A stretch of 64,000 nucleotides of DNA from Megamerina dolium (taxonomy: Eukaryota > Arthropoda > Insecta > Diptera > Megamerinidae): contig OY978526.1 in assembly GCA_963854835.1 (NCBI GenBank), positions 91,214,140 to 91,278,139 of the forward strand. The letters run 5' to 3'. Of the stretch, positions 1 through 12,610 are shown piece by piece (positions within the stretch are counted from its first letter, which is position 1; every line of letters starts with the position of its first letter). The position numbers and the translations under genes are program-made. The notes below the pieces were generated by a model, which saw nothing but the letters and a program-made list of their open reading frames with translations, was not told where the DNA came from and searched no databases.

Positions 1-1234
1 TTCTGAGGCAGTTGTAAAGTTGCAGAAGCTACATACATTGAGCATTTTCTTTTGGATTAGCTTACTCAACTGGCCCGAAAGTAAATCATAATTCTTGCTA
101 TCAAATTACACAAATACAAAATAATTCTAATCGCAGTGTATGTGAATGTGTACGTGTATGAGTGTATGCATGTATACAATTAAGTGAATATAAGAAAATT
201 TAAATAAAGTTAAAGGTGGCTAAAGAGATAAACATAAACTTATAATAAAAATATTTATGAACATTTAAAATTTGTTTCACATACACATTGAGCGTGTAAG
301 TACCCCAATGAATAAGTACACCTGAAAAATTATTATGTTCTATGCGAATACAGGCATATATTTTGCTAATTAACATAAATAATTTATCACCTCAAAAATA
401 AGCGGCTGTGAAATTGCAAACACCACCATTGTCAAAGGGACCAGATCTATTGCATTACCTATGGACTGCACGCGACACTGCCCCTTACTGATATATACGA
501 TACCTACATAGTGTATATTGGTAAGATCACCCCATGATCGCTAACCCCAAATGTACTATGTATGTACGTACAAAGGAATATGTAAATAGTCTTTGTTCTG
601 CTACAATAATTGTACAACAACAACACCAGTAATAATAAAAAATTAATGTTTTCAAAATATCCACAATGGAGAGGGGTTTCATCATTATATTTTCTCATTA
701 CAAACTTATCAGTTGAATGGCATCGCAACAAACACTTACAAGTATGCTTAGTTAGCTACATATTTATTATTGAGCTCACTTGGCGGCCGATTGCCCCATT
801 TATATATGTATGTATGAGTACCTACTATTTAATATATATACTACAAGCATAATTTGTTGCAATTTTGAATGTTTATGTTTTTTGCATTTTTTGTCTTTGT
901 TTTTTTTTTTTCATTTTTGTTTCACATAAATAATTACAAAGTGTACATGTGAGTACATGTACATGTACTCGCATCTATAAGAAGGTTCAACGCCTATAAA
1001 TATGCATTGTATGGTTGGTATATGTTTATATTTGTTGTTGGTATCATAATTGCGTCTCATCTCACTTTTTTTTTTTGCAAATGTTGTCATTGAGTCTAGC
1101 TATTTATTTATGCATTCGCACCCAGCAGGAAAATAGCTGAGACGTTTACGAAATAATTCCAGTTTTCTTTCAACTTTTAACGAAATCGAAAATGAAACCT
1201 AAACAAGTTCACAGATATAAAGTACCTTAAATAA
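1..1234. other. non-coding AT-rich intron sequence
   Basis: No gene or recognisable transposon is visible. It contains TA/CA-rich low-complexity DNA and poly-T runs near 900 and 1068. The open frames at 504-731 and 610-852 overlap on opposite strands and consist of low-complexity residues, so they are chance frames. Confidence 0.5.
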
Positions 1235-1447
1235 TTTTTTTCCCTTTAAAACTCCTCTAGGGAGCATAGGGCTTCTACAACACATTTCCAAGTATGCCTA
1301 TCTTTAGCTGCTATTTTTGAGTAATCCCATGTGGTGTTGCAAGTCATAAGTTCCTTTGTCACTGATCTTCTCCTCTGTATTCCTCGGTCGTCCACGTTCT
1401 CTGTTCCCTTGCGGGTTCCACTAAAAAGTCATTCGCGTGATGCAGCT
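1235..1447 (-). mobile_element. RTE-like LINE 3' fragment (GRP-rich C-terminus)
   Basis: Read on the minus strand, the fragment encodes the end of a reverse transcriptase polyprotein: an N-P-Q-G stretch followed by R-G-R-P, then a conserved tail with TTWDYSKIAAKDRHTW and a terminal stop. It is broken by at least one frameshift. The same segment occurs, better preserved, at 60900-61367. A run of T at 1235-1241 is the poly(A) tail seen from the opposite strand, so the 3' end is preserved and the copy is severely 5'-truncated, as usual for target-primed insertions. Confidence 0.7.
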
Positions 1448-4400
1448 AGAATCATTAAATCATTAAATGAACCTAAAAAAATACGTAATAAATAGGTCAT
1501 ATTTTCAGATGTACTGGACTCTAATGTATCCATCCTCTGATCCCACTATCATAAAAATATTACAGATTTGGCATGTAACTTTGGAGATATATTAGTGTTC
1601 CTACTGGGTATATACTACTACTGATTAGTTTTTATACATACACATGTACATATATATGCGCTTTTATTGTTGTCTATGTATGAGTATAAGCTTTCTCCTC
1701 TCTTCATATTGCATTCACCTGTAATTATGTCAATAATTATTCTTAAGTAATTGCGCGGCTGCCGCTCGGATGAAACAATCATAAAACAATGAAAACGAAA
1801 TTATTACTCTGTTCTTTTTTTTGTTGTTTCGCATTGGCATTTTTCCATTGTTTTTGTGCACATCAAATGCTGACAAGCGTAACAAATGTGTGAAGAAGGA
1901 TCAGGTGAGCGGATAGAAGGGAATCTTCAACATGATCATCATGATCATCATCATCTTCATCGTCGTTCTTTGTTGGTTAATTTAATGGCTCATACTCATT
2001 GGGTGACTGCTCATGGTTAGAGGTATATAAATAATTTTGCACTAACAGTAGCCAGTAACTGATCGTAATGAATTGCACGAACAATGTGCATTTGGTGTAC
2101 ATATGCAGATGTTATATTTACTCTCACTCTTTATGTTCACTTACATTGGTGTTGTTGTTGCCTCCTTTAGTCACTTATAGTAAGTACGAGTATGTACGAT
2201 AGGTATGGTATACGGCTTTTTGGTATTTTACCCTATGGGATATTTATGAATTTTTTTTAAAGTTGCTTTTTTGCATAATTCAGTGTCAACTGCATCTTTC
2301 TATGCTCCAGTGACGCAAAACTGTCGCCATCCTACTGATGACACCAGCTTGAACATTACTACACTACACTGTATACTATCTATTTCCATCAACTATATAA
2401 TTATCCGCTGGATATACGACGATATACTACTACATATATGTATATGTACCTACATACAAGCTTTTTCTCTTCCATGCGGCTATCATTTTATGCATCTTTA
2501 TTATGAGTTGTTTGACAATATCGAGTGCATTCACCATACGATACATACACATACAACATCAACAGACACACTGACACTATTGAAGTGTTCACACTCTCAA
2601 CGTCATTTGGTGATATCATTTCATTAAGAAACTTGATAAATAAATTATTTAATAAGTTCAGCCATATAAAATTATATTGGACATTTTTAAGAATCATCCA
2701 ATGAGGACGATTATAAAGTTATTTCTATTCTATAGTTTAGATACATATGTTTATAAATATGTTGCATAGATGTTGCAAAGCAAAGAGAACAATAGCAGAA
2801 TGTTGGAGAGAAAAAACTAATTCATGTTTCAATGTTCTCTCAATGTTTCCCAGTTCTCTCAACATATTCCAATATATGATATTTCAGATTTTATTATATG
2901 AGAGAGAAAAAAAAATATTCTAAATTACTAAATCAAATAATTTCTTTTTCTCTTAATAATCATTCGAATTGATGGATCCAATGGAGCGTGACTAAAAATT
3001 TCTAACAATCGTAACAACTGCATAAATAAGCACATTTCTAATAAAGTTGAAGTGCATAAAATTTAAAATTATAAAATGCAGCAACATATTCATATGCATG
3101 TTGCTATCAAATATAAGTGCATATACATATGAATATAATACCGTGTGTGTAGCTAAGTTTTAGTTTTCATTAAAGTGTGTTCATAGTCCAAAATTTACTG
3201 AGGTTTGCTTTATTCAAATTTTTTTATGCTTTCTATGTTAATTTTGTACATACAACAAATGCAAAACCCTTTGCGTGCAAATATTTTATTAGAAGTTATA
3301 ATTTCAATTGAAAGCGCATTCTTGGCACCCATAATGACTATACGATGTGACGACTACTGTGATATAACAACAATAGCAATAACAAATATACGATACAATT
3401 CAAAAATACAGAATACATAGCCAGTTGAAAGGAATGTGCGAGTTAGTTGCTTTTTCAGCGTCCCGCTATTTTCTTTTTTAAAGTAACCACATGATTTACC
3501 TACATACAAAATTGTGTCTAATTCCTAGAGACACTAATGTTTGGACGTTTTGTTGATCCCGATAATTTGGGGATTTTTAAAAACCGCATTAGTTGCAAAA
3601 TTATAAAATTTTACAAAATTTTGAAATAATATTTGATATTATCAAATGTACCCTTGACATGTAAAGTAATTTAAAAAATATTTTATCACATAGATATATT
3701 AAAAAAATTAATTAATTCTTCTTTCAGTATCTTTCAGTACAGCTTATAGTAATGTTGCAAAAGTGTAATTTTTGTAAATTTGTAAGAAAATTATTACTTT
3801 TCACAAATCCTGATAATCGTAGAATTCATCCTGATTGATTTCGAAATTTTCTATTGCATATAGCATTTATAGCCGGATTGCCTGGGATTGGCAACACTTG
3901 TATGTGCATACTGATGCAATATCAATGACAACACCAACCAATTCGCAATTTCCCTTTCTTTCCAAAGTTCATCATTTATGTATGAACTAACTAACTAACA
4001 TGTAGTATTTACGTGCATTGCGAAGACAGTAACTGTTGTCAATTTGTTGTTGTGATTATTGAAGTCATTCTCATTCTACAATATAACTATGTGGGCACTC
4101 TCTAAAAAGACACGTGCGGCAATTTTTTGATGTCGCCATTTTTGTTATTGTTCCATCATATGTGTATTGTAGTTGGGGTTTGCATGTGGGCTGATTTCAA
4201 TGAAAGGCGTATGCGTTGCAATAGTATAAAAAACAACAATTTTAAATTAGAAATTTGCTACTGGTTAACTATGAAATTACCATTGTTACAATGTACTATC
4301 CAGAACATTGCTGATAATATTCCAGTTACGAATAAAACTGACATTGCCATTGTTGTTGTTGTTTGCTAATACATATGCCAATAATGTTATTCTTGTTGTA

Positions 4401-5509
4401 AAATATAAGTTGCTTAGTTGGATAATTGGTTCTTTTGATGTGCATTGCGTAAAGGTCCTGTACTGTTCCTTGCTATGCAATTTCTATTAAATATCTTCTT
4501 TTTCTGTATCCACTTCACCCTATTCTTCTTGTTGTTTTCTTCCTCTTCCTTGTCTTATAACCATTCCAGTTTATAATTAGTGTGCTTGCAATTACTCCAC
4601 ATTCACCTTATGGCAAATGCTAAAAGGAATATGTCGATTTACAGCTGGCCTTTAAAAAAGAGGGACAAATTCTTACAACTTGTTGGTTGTTATGGGGATA
4701 TGTAACTTTATTGTTATAATATGTAGTAGTTGTTGTTGTTGTTATTATTATTATTATTGTATTATTGATTAGTAATAAGAAGTATTTTATGCTTTTCTCC
4801 ATTTACTGTTGTTGTTCTTGCTGTTTTGTTGCTCATGCAGGCCAGCGAAGTGCATTTTAATGATTTAGACTGGCTTTAAAATGTATATAAGTCGTTATAT
4901 GTAGGTATTTGTACATATAAATATAGATATTTTGCTAATCGTATGACATGGTAAATATTGGCAGTGATTTTGAACATTAACTAGTAGAACTCTAGTGACA
5001 TCACTTTACCACAGAACCCATTCAGAAGCTTTTAGTTCAAAAGTCTTATAGTTAACCTAGAAGGAACCAATATTTTGTTTGCCGATTCCCTTATACCACT
5101 TTTGCAATATATTTTAAATAAATGCGTGCTTAATTTTTTTTATCCCTCATAATTGAATTTCTATTATTTTTCACAATTTTCCACCATTTTGAAAGCGCCG
5201 AAAAGTGCAATTAAATATTATTTCAAAAATTATACGACTAATTACCTTTCGAACAAGCCCGGATTTATCAAAATCAGCGAGTCCTTAGCTTATTTTTGAA
5301 ATCTTTAGGTTAACTAGATCAATGCAGCCCATGTAGAATTTTGTAATTAGACAATTTTCTTATTAAACCGAACCCAGATTGAAGATAGTCCAAGATATAC
5401 TATATAAGAATCTCTTTTTCCGAAGCACAAAGCGAGCGTATGTCAGGAGAAATTGCATTATTGTGTTATTAGAGCTTGTGGATTTAATTCCTGTTGATTT
5501 AATGGAGGC
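1448..5509. other. non-coding intron sequence, simple repeats only
   Basis: About 4 kb with no recognised exon or transposon. It holds ATC-rich (1932-1964) and TTG/ATT-rich (4727-4765) microsatellites and AT-rich spacer. Open frames at 2271-2627, 3205-3420, 4127-4369 and 4286-4480 are low in complexity and unsupported by splice context, so I treat them as chance. Confidence 0.5.
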
Positions 5510-6368
5510 TATATCGTTATAAGCGAAATCGGAGCTTGGAAGAAAGATTCAATCACCTTCAAGCAAGGCTCAGAAGTCTGGTACACCGACGGGTCGAAAC
5601 TGGAAGATGGTGGAACCGGGGCGCGAATTTATGGCCCCAAATTCAGACGATCAATCCCAATGGGTTTCTACCCAACAATTTTCCAAGCAGAAGTTCATGC
5701 CATTGAAATATGTGCGCGGGAGTGTCTTCGAAGAAAGATGCAAGGATTCCACATTTATATATTATCAGATAGCCAAGCAGCTTTAAAAGCTTTTCAATCT
5801 TTTACAATCACCTCTAAATTAGTAGATGAATGTCTCAGCGTTTTAAATGAGCTAGGAAATCTAAATACTGTAGTATTAAGGTAGATACCTGGCCATGAAG
5901 GACACAAGGGTACGAAATAGTTGAGAAACTAGCCAAAATGGTCACTGAAAAGCTCTGTCCGGCCCTGAACCCTTATGTGGCTTGGCTAGATGCCACGCCA
6001 GGGAGGTTATCAGGAAATGGGAAGAAAATAAATTTGCAGAACAATGTCTCAATAGCGCAGGGCAGCGTCAAGCAAAACAATTCCCAAATAAAGGGTTAAC
6101 TAAAAAGATACTCACGTATGGTAGAGCTGACCTACGTATTCTTTGTGGTTATTTCACAGGCCACTGCAGCCTCAGATACCACTTAAAGCAGTTAGATCTA
6201 TCTGACACTGATGTCTGCAGATGCTGCAACTTAGACATCGAAAGCTCAGAGCACATCCTCTGTGAATGTCAAGCTCTTGGCAAAAAATTTGGCATGAAAA
6301 TTTGGGGTTACCTAAAGACTGCACATTAGATCAAGTCTGGTCGCAGTGCATAAGGGTCTGTTAATAAA

Positions 6369-6406
<38 letters not shown>

Positions 6407-6412
6407 CAATGA
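5510..6412 (+). mobile_element. I-like LINE, 5'-truncated copy with RNase H and Cys-rich C-terminus
   Basis: This is the 3' third of a non-LTR retrotransposon pol gene. An RNase H domain runs from about 5570 to 5930, with the catalytic blocks Y-T-D-G-S (near 5583), Q-A-E-V (near 5688) and S-D-S-Q-A-A (near 5765). The following W-x-P-G-H block has its Trp codon changed to TAG (5882-5884). After a frameshift, 5982-6329 encodes the C-terminal region with a CRCC...H...C zinc-knuckle-like motif (C-R-C-C, then E-H-I-L-C-E-C). The element ends in an ATT/TAA microsatellite (6370-6404), a tail type characteristic of the I clade. The 5' part, including the reverse transcriptase, is missing. Stops and frameshifts show it is inactive. 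Confidence 0.82.
6370..6404 (+). repeat. (TAA)n tail of the I-like LINE
   Basis: About eleven TAA units directly follow the pol C-terminus and the short 3' UTR. I-clade elements end in TAA repeats rather than poly(A), so this is best read as the transposon tail, possibly expanded later by slippage. Confidence 0.8.
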
Positions 6413-9400
6413 AGACTATACCGAAACTAGTGCTTCTATACTTGACAATTTAACCATTATTCTTATAAACACATATTTATTCAGGATCAAATAGAATGTG
6501 GCAGCCAGGCAACATTTTCATATATACAGACAAATTCCTGTTTTCCTTTATACACTCATACTTGTAGCATGCACTTATGTATGTACGTACATCTGAAAGT
6601 GTCCTTTTAACACTTTAACCTCAAAATAAGCTTATTTGTTATATCCAATGCTCTTTATTACTCATACCAAAATGAGGGTTTCCTTAAATAGATATATCGA
6701 AAAACATTGTGATTAACAACAACAACAACAAAGTCACACAATAAGAAAGAAACCAAAACAAAAAGGAGAATATATATATAATACCAAATTGTCTAAATAT
6801 GGGCTCATCTAATGCTTAGGAATGAATAAAATAGCAACTAAATAATAATCTACTGGGATACAGTCATATATTTTAAATGCTCATTTGCTAAAGGCTGCTA
6901 CTCATATGTAGTGAGGATGGCGTAGGTGAATGTAAAATATACAGTAGCAGCTCCCCATTTGGAGCTTGAAATGCATTCATTTGGCTTCGATACGCTGCAT
7001 TACGCAATGGTGTTAATTACTAACACAACACCACCACTATCATCATACTATACTCACATATGTATGCATGTATTGCTATGTGCAGTGAGCAAATATTAAG
7101 CGCACTAATGCCGTAGCAACTCAATCACAGTTACGTTGTGGCGTCAAATGCCACATATCACATACATACGAGTATGATGAGGTAAATACTTACCAGTATC
7201 ATGTAGGTACTGGCATTAACCATTTTGTTGACAGCAGAGATTAAGATGGGTTAGGTTGGGTTTAGCATTGCGAAAAGAGCGATTATAGCAACACGACTAA
7301 TCATAAAAATAGTTTAACGACTTAAATTGCAAAATAAGCAATCAGAAAGAGCATATGAAAGGTGTATATACATATAGAATAGTACGTAGAATGTCAATAT
7401 GCTTAATTAGCTGCAGCTGGGTATGTGTGGGTGGATTAGAGCAAGATGGAGACCGAGAGAGAGACAATAGATGATTCAATTTAAAATGACTTTTGATTTG
7501 AATAACAACAACAGCAATATAATAATAATAATTATTATAATTATAATAATCGTGGTGCTGCCGGTATATGCATAAGTAGTATTTGTAGCCTAATGCAGCT
7601 ATAACAGCGATCCGGGTAACAACCCCTAATATCATTTTACTGCAAATCGTGGTAAATATGTACCATGCGCTATGTTTATAAAACAGCTGACGTTCAACTT
7701 GTCTAATTATTATACAATATATCGTACTATAGGTAGTTGCATTGTTTTTTTTATAGTCATAATTAACTTTTCTCATAGCTCACCTCTGTATGACTCATAA
7801 GCGATCATTATAAAGGGTATTATTTAGAGCGATGTACTTTCGAATAACGATTGAATGCAATAAATTTCATTTTTACTAAGTAAGGTTTACGATTTGACAT
7901 CGAAACAATATAATTTGTACAATTTTATTAGAACAATCGAGGATGTGTCGTCAAAGAGAAATTATCGCTCTGCGCCTTCTATGGCCAATAAAATGATTGA
8001 GTGTAAAAAAAAACACTCAAATTCAACAGTTCAAACTTCTCAGTCCGTCAAACCTCTTCGTCAAATTTTGTTGAACAATTTTTGATTGAATACCGCATCA
8101 AAAGTAAAAGAAAACTCACGAGAGAGTCACCTGGTGCCATTGAAAACAAAAAGAAAAAAGAAAGGTCATCAAAAAAATTGTGCAGAGTCTATTAATAAAT
8201 TCTCAGAAAAAAAATCTTCAGAATCAAAATACGCAAAAAATACAATTCCAAGTTATATTATAGCGGAGTGACGTGAAAGTTGGTCAAGTGAGAATTTTCT
8301 ACGTTTTGATGTACTACTACAACAGAATAAATATCAAGTGTCATTTCATAGCTACGTTGTAATCATATTTTAGATATATTTTAGACCTATAAATTACCTT
8401 TGGTAGAGGATAGAGCTAAAAAAATCTGAATAAGTAGGTTTTTTTCTGCTTCTTTTTCTGTTATTGGCCGTTTTATAGTCTTTTGATTTTCCTTTGCGAT
8501 TTATTGGAGTCAAGAAATTTTTCTTTTTAGTTACACGGCTTTTTCAAAATGTTGGATTAAGCTCATCCAATGAAGTCGGAACAGAAATTCAATTAAATTG
8601 TGGTACGTGAGTTTATTTCAATTGTATTCCTATCAAAAATAGTTCTTGTACATGCATTGACATTTTAATATATTTTCCTTAATAAAACTTTAATAAAATT
8701 TAGGTATATTTTAATTTTTTTTAAAATGCCCAAATTTTTGGAAATTAGGATGTTTGCAATGTTACCAGATTCATAGATTTATATTTATTAAATAACCCAT
8801 TTTATACCCAAAATTCAGAATTATGTCGGTCTTCCACGACACATCCTTACTATGTAATAGTATAACTATGCATTAGAGTATGTCTTTTGCGACCAGTCTC
8901 CCAATTTCCCAATTGATCTAACATTTGCATTCAAGTATCCAAAGCGTGGATCAGTCAATTTGAAACTGCAACTTTCTTTAATGGGAAAACACCCTGTACC
9001 TTGATATTGATCAACATTTGAAAACTATTAGAGTTAGAATTGCGCTACTCTTTTTTGACACCCTTATCATTACGTTTTTGATGGTTTTTATATTATTTAT
9101 TGTTGAGAATTTAACCCCCTTTTTTTTGTATGTGATCTTACTATTTAATTGACAGGATCGCAATCTTCATGAAAATACTATACCACCCCAACTAGTAGTA
9201 GAGCAAGCGAAACTAATGAACTTATTCTGTACAAATAAAATTTATAACTTCACCACTGCTGAATTGTTTGGTGAGCCAGCCAGTTGCTTGTTAAACAAAT
9301 GTTGATCAATCTTCTTGTTTATGTCATTCTACTATAGACCACATTGTTGATTCGTATGGTCATTGACTCACTCAGCATATTGACCAATTCATAAAATTAC

Positions 9401-10364
9401 GACTCTGTGTGTGTGTTGTAGATAATACATATTCCTTCAAGTATTCGATCTAATAATGCTCTTTTGGGAAATTTATTATGCGCTCGTGCAATATGGCATA
9501 TGGTCGACTGCGTTTGGTTCGTTCGGTCAGTTGGTATATGCTATACAAGTATATGTATGATAGTATATCATGTCATACCTAGATAGGCAATTAAGGCATG
9601 AGGGAATAGATATAAGCAAGCGATTCCTTATATGAATGCTCATATGTATGCGTTTATTAGTATTTGTTGTTTTTGTTTTTTTATTCGGTTCATATCGAAT
9701 ATGAACATGGTGCGAACAAAATGGACTGGCAGAAACGTTCCTTATTTTCACTACAATATTTTACTTGCGGTTTGGGTGAGAAATATTATTTTATTAATAT
9801 TACTTTTTTTGTTTAACAGTCCTTCGTCGCCTATTTTGTTGTTTGATTTTATTTCCATTTTTTGCCATGTTCACTTTCAAGGGGTCACATTGGCATTTTA
9901 ATTATGAAATAGATACAAGTTTGGACAGTAGAATTGAAATGGCAGTGAACCGATGAGAATTTAATTTAATGAATTTTCTACATTTTCAAAACATAATTAA
10001 TTAGCTATGTATGTATACAAGGCATAATTTTATAAATTTATGAATGTTATTTATTTTGGAAATGAATTTCATTACAAACCCCTATCACAAAGAGATACTT
10101 TAGAATTAGGATTATTACTTATATATACCCAGTAGAAAATAGAAGGAGTAAAAAGCGATCGATTACAGAATCCCTTTTTTGGGATACAGCAGCCCTTACC
10201 ATCTGAACGGCCCACATTTGAATGAATTCCATAGAACAGCTTTCAGAAGGGGTTCTTTTCAAGCTCTCCAGTAATGCCAAAATTTTTTTATTTAATACAA
10301 AATGTGATTTCGATATAAGAATTACAACATATGCCTAAGAAAAAGAATCTCTCGATTAGTTTAT
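6413..10364. other. intron sequence with one orphan open frame (7864-8271)
   Basis: Apart from the open frame annotated separately, I see only AT-rich spacer, CAA repeats (6717-6731) and ATT-rich repeats (7518-7550). At 8989-8998 there is a CACCCTG followed by TA. It resembles a terminal end of the Tc1/mariner type seen at 32860, but no partner end was found. Confidence 0.45.
7864..8271 (+). pseudogene. unrecognised Lys/Ser-rich open frame with one internal stop
   Basis: One frame is open from 7864 to 8271 except for a TGA at 8083-8085. It has no ATG near its start and no clear splice acceptor. The encoded peptide is rich in Lys, Ser and Asn (for example KTKRKKKGHQKN in the second half) and looks intrinsically disordered, with no recognisable domain. 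Its codon texture is less AT-simple than the flanks. It could be a decayed nested exon, a part of an unknown transposon ORF1, or chance in AT-rich DNA. Confidence 0.25.
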
Positions 10365-10430
10365 GGGTTCGAACCTGGGTTCGGACCTGGGTTCTCCGAT
10401 CGCAAAGCTAGCACTTTACCGTTGCACCAC
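10365..10430 (-). repeat. tRNA-like relic, downstream member of a pair
   Basis: On the minus strand the sequence shows an A-box-like start (TGGTGCAACGGTAAAGTGC) and a B-box-like GGTTCGAACCC about the right distance away. A short duplication gives two GGTTCG/GGTCCG copies in the T arm. Acceptor-stem pairing is poor, so it is not a working tRNA gene. It is most likely part of a tRNA-derived retroposon together with the relic at 10558-10630. Confidence 0.5.
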
Positions 10431-10557
10431 ATATCATACTGCAATATTCTTGACTAAAAATGATTTTCTCGAAAATATTGTAAAATATTTTTTGAATTTT
10501 TTGTGAAATAGTATACTATTTCCAAAATGAAAAAAAAAAATAGCTAAATAAAAATGA

Positions 10558-10630
10558 TATCCCCGGCTGGATTTGAACTCACAATCTGCTGATTCCAAAG
10601 TCAACGGTTGGATCATTGTCCTAACAATTA
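10558..10630 (-). repeat. tRNA-like relic, upstream member of a pair
   Basis: On the minus strand it has tRNA-like order: a D-arm-like start, an anticodon-arm-like CTTTGGAATC and a B box GAGTTCAAATCC. It resembles a glutamine tRNA in its 3' half. The T stem and acceptor stem do not pair well, so it is decayed. It lies about 130 bp upstream (in minus-strand sense) of the second relic, with AT-rich sequence between, which suggests a two-headed tRNA-derived SINE. Confidence 0.5.
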
Positions 10631-12279
10631 ATTGACTCGACTATTCTCTAGATGTGTACTAAAATCAAATCAATTGAAAATTATGAGTGTTTGCATTTGT
10701 GTAGCTTATTTCAGTTTATTTGCTTAAAACATTACCTGCTCGCTTCTCAAGAAGGACTTTTGGAAGCAGTATGCATACAGCGATACTGAGATGTGAACTT
10801 CACTTGCTTCAATGCTGTTCTATATTGTATTTGAATTTTTTCACTTCACTCAAGCATTTTTGTAATTCATTTATATTCAAAAAGTGCATTTAAAAATGAA
10901 TTTTAATATTTTTTCTTTGTCATCGTTTAAAATGCTATTTTCGGACTTTGATAAAAATAATATTTAGTCCACCTTGATGGACATTTTCACTGTCATTATG
11001 TGTGATGCTGTTGATGAAATTTAGCCAATTAGACTAAATTTTCGCCGTTTCTGCATCGAAATGTCTATAAAAGCCGTCGTAAATTATTTTAAAATAGTTT
11101 TTTTCATCCAAGATAGGGTTCCAAAATAATTTAAATATATTTAAATGGAAAATAATACTTAGTTAATGACATTTCGATAATAATTGGCAAATGAAAATCG
11201 CCCAGTTTGATAGCTAAATGGGAAAAGAAAGATATCAAAACGCAGCGAGTGAGTTTTAGTTGAACTAATGCTATTATTTAACGAAGCGAGTTCTATAAAG
11301 GATATTAAAAAGAAGCTTGCCCACAAAGTCGTAATAGCTATGCGGAATCGCCAGACACTCACAGAGAAAATGTTCAGACGTAATAAACATGAACATGACG
11401 GTTCTTTAATTCTTAGTATCTACATATAAATATATCCTCTCAATATTTTTCGGGCACAATTAGCATTGTAAAAATAAAACGTAACATATGATTTTTTTGC
11501 TTCTAAAAACGACCTTGCTTTTTCAACTATTTTCCTATTTTTTGGAAACCATTTTTCTTAACATAAGTTTTATGATATCATGCGAGAAAAGAATATTTAA
11601 TAACAAAATAACTGTAAATTAAAAACAATTACTGTAAATAATAAAAACTGTCAAAAAATCAAAAGTTTTTGCATTAATTTATATAGTTACAACTCTTAGA
11701 GGGAGACTGAGAGAGAGAGAGAGAGGGAAAGAAAGAGATATTACAAGTATCACCACATATTTGATGAAATTAATAATTGGTAAGAAGTCAAACGGACGGG
11801 ATTGTTCATACTTTATAAATATTGTTATACGTATTGTATGTAATATTTTGTGTGTTTACTTGTATTTATGGTTATATTTACTTCGTTTCATATGCATGTA
11901 CTTACTTTTGCCCAAAAATACCAAATGAAATAGTTTTCTACATTTGTACATACATTTATACCTATTTACTCACGTACATATATGATACATACCATATTGT
12001 TGGCTGTATTTTATGCATATGTTATTGCTATTGCCAGTAGGTTTTATTGTATATGTAGCTATTGTTTATTATCAGAATTGTTATTGTTGGTATGTATTTC
12101 ATTTGCATAGCAAAACATCAAAAATATTGCAACAACAACAACAATAACACCAAATTAGAGAATGAATGTGATGGAAAGAAGAAGAATCCAGAGACGGCCG
12201 GGCTCATTGCAATAATGAAACTTTGTAGTTCCGAAAGTAAATGTAAATAAAAAACACAAGTTTTGATTTCAATATAAAG
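10631..12279. other. non-coding intron sequence
   Basis: AT-rich spacer with a GA-repeat at 11704-11730. The minus-strand frame at 11159-11362 and the plus-strand frames at 11822-12250 are low-complexity or microsatellite-driven. No transposon or exon was recognised. Confidence 0.45.
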
Positions 12280-12610
12280 TTTGAACCTTGCCATTATGTG
12301 TGAATAAAATTCAAATGTCCTCCATGGTACTTCTTATAGCACTTGATCCTTGTGAGGTAATTTTCGATGACCCTCCGGCACATATCGGGCAATATCTCGG
12401 CCGTAACTTGACGCATGCTTGTGTTCAGAGGGTCAAAAGTTTGAGGATTATCTGCATAAACTCGATCCTTTGCTTAGCCCTACTAAAAAAGTCCTTGGTG
12501 GCCAATTCACATAGTCGAAACGAGAATTGAGCTTCATCGCTGAAGAAAATCGATGTGAAAAATCATCGTCGAAACGCTGTTGTTCAAGAACCCAGTATGA
12601 CACACACAAA
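12280..12610 (-). mobile_element. Tc1/mariner-superfamily transposase remnant
   Basis: Minus-strand translation in mixed frames gives F-S-D-E-A-Q-F near 12540 (the first catalytic Asp block of this family). After an apparent internal deletion it gives a C-terminal block with YADNPQTFD and an ending in G-G-H-L-N. The block between the first Asp and the C-terminus, which should hold the other two catalytic acids, is missing. This is the same broad lineage as the 596-bp element at 32265-32860. Termini were not located, so the limits are approximate. Confidence 0.6.

Noticed and set aside
504..852. Overlapping open frames on both strands as possible small genes
   Set aside because: They are low-complexity translations of AT-rich DNA with no start context, splice sites or domains. 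The same applies to many frames of 60-100 codons across the window, and several start at TTG or CTG rather than ATG.
6370..6404. CRISPR-like or regulatory triplet array
   Set aside because: It is a simple TAA repeat at the end of an I-like LINE. No spaced direct repeats of CRISPR type exist in the window.
8985..8998. CACCCTG-TA as the end of a Tc1/mariner element like that at 32860
   Set aside because: No partner inverted end or transposase sequence was found nearby.
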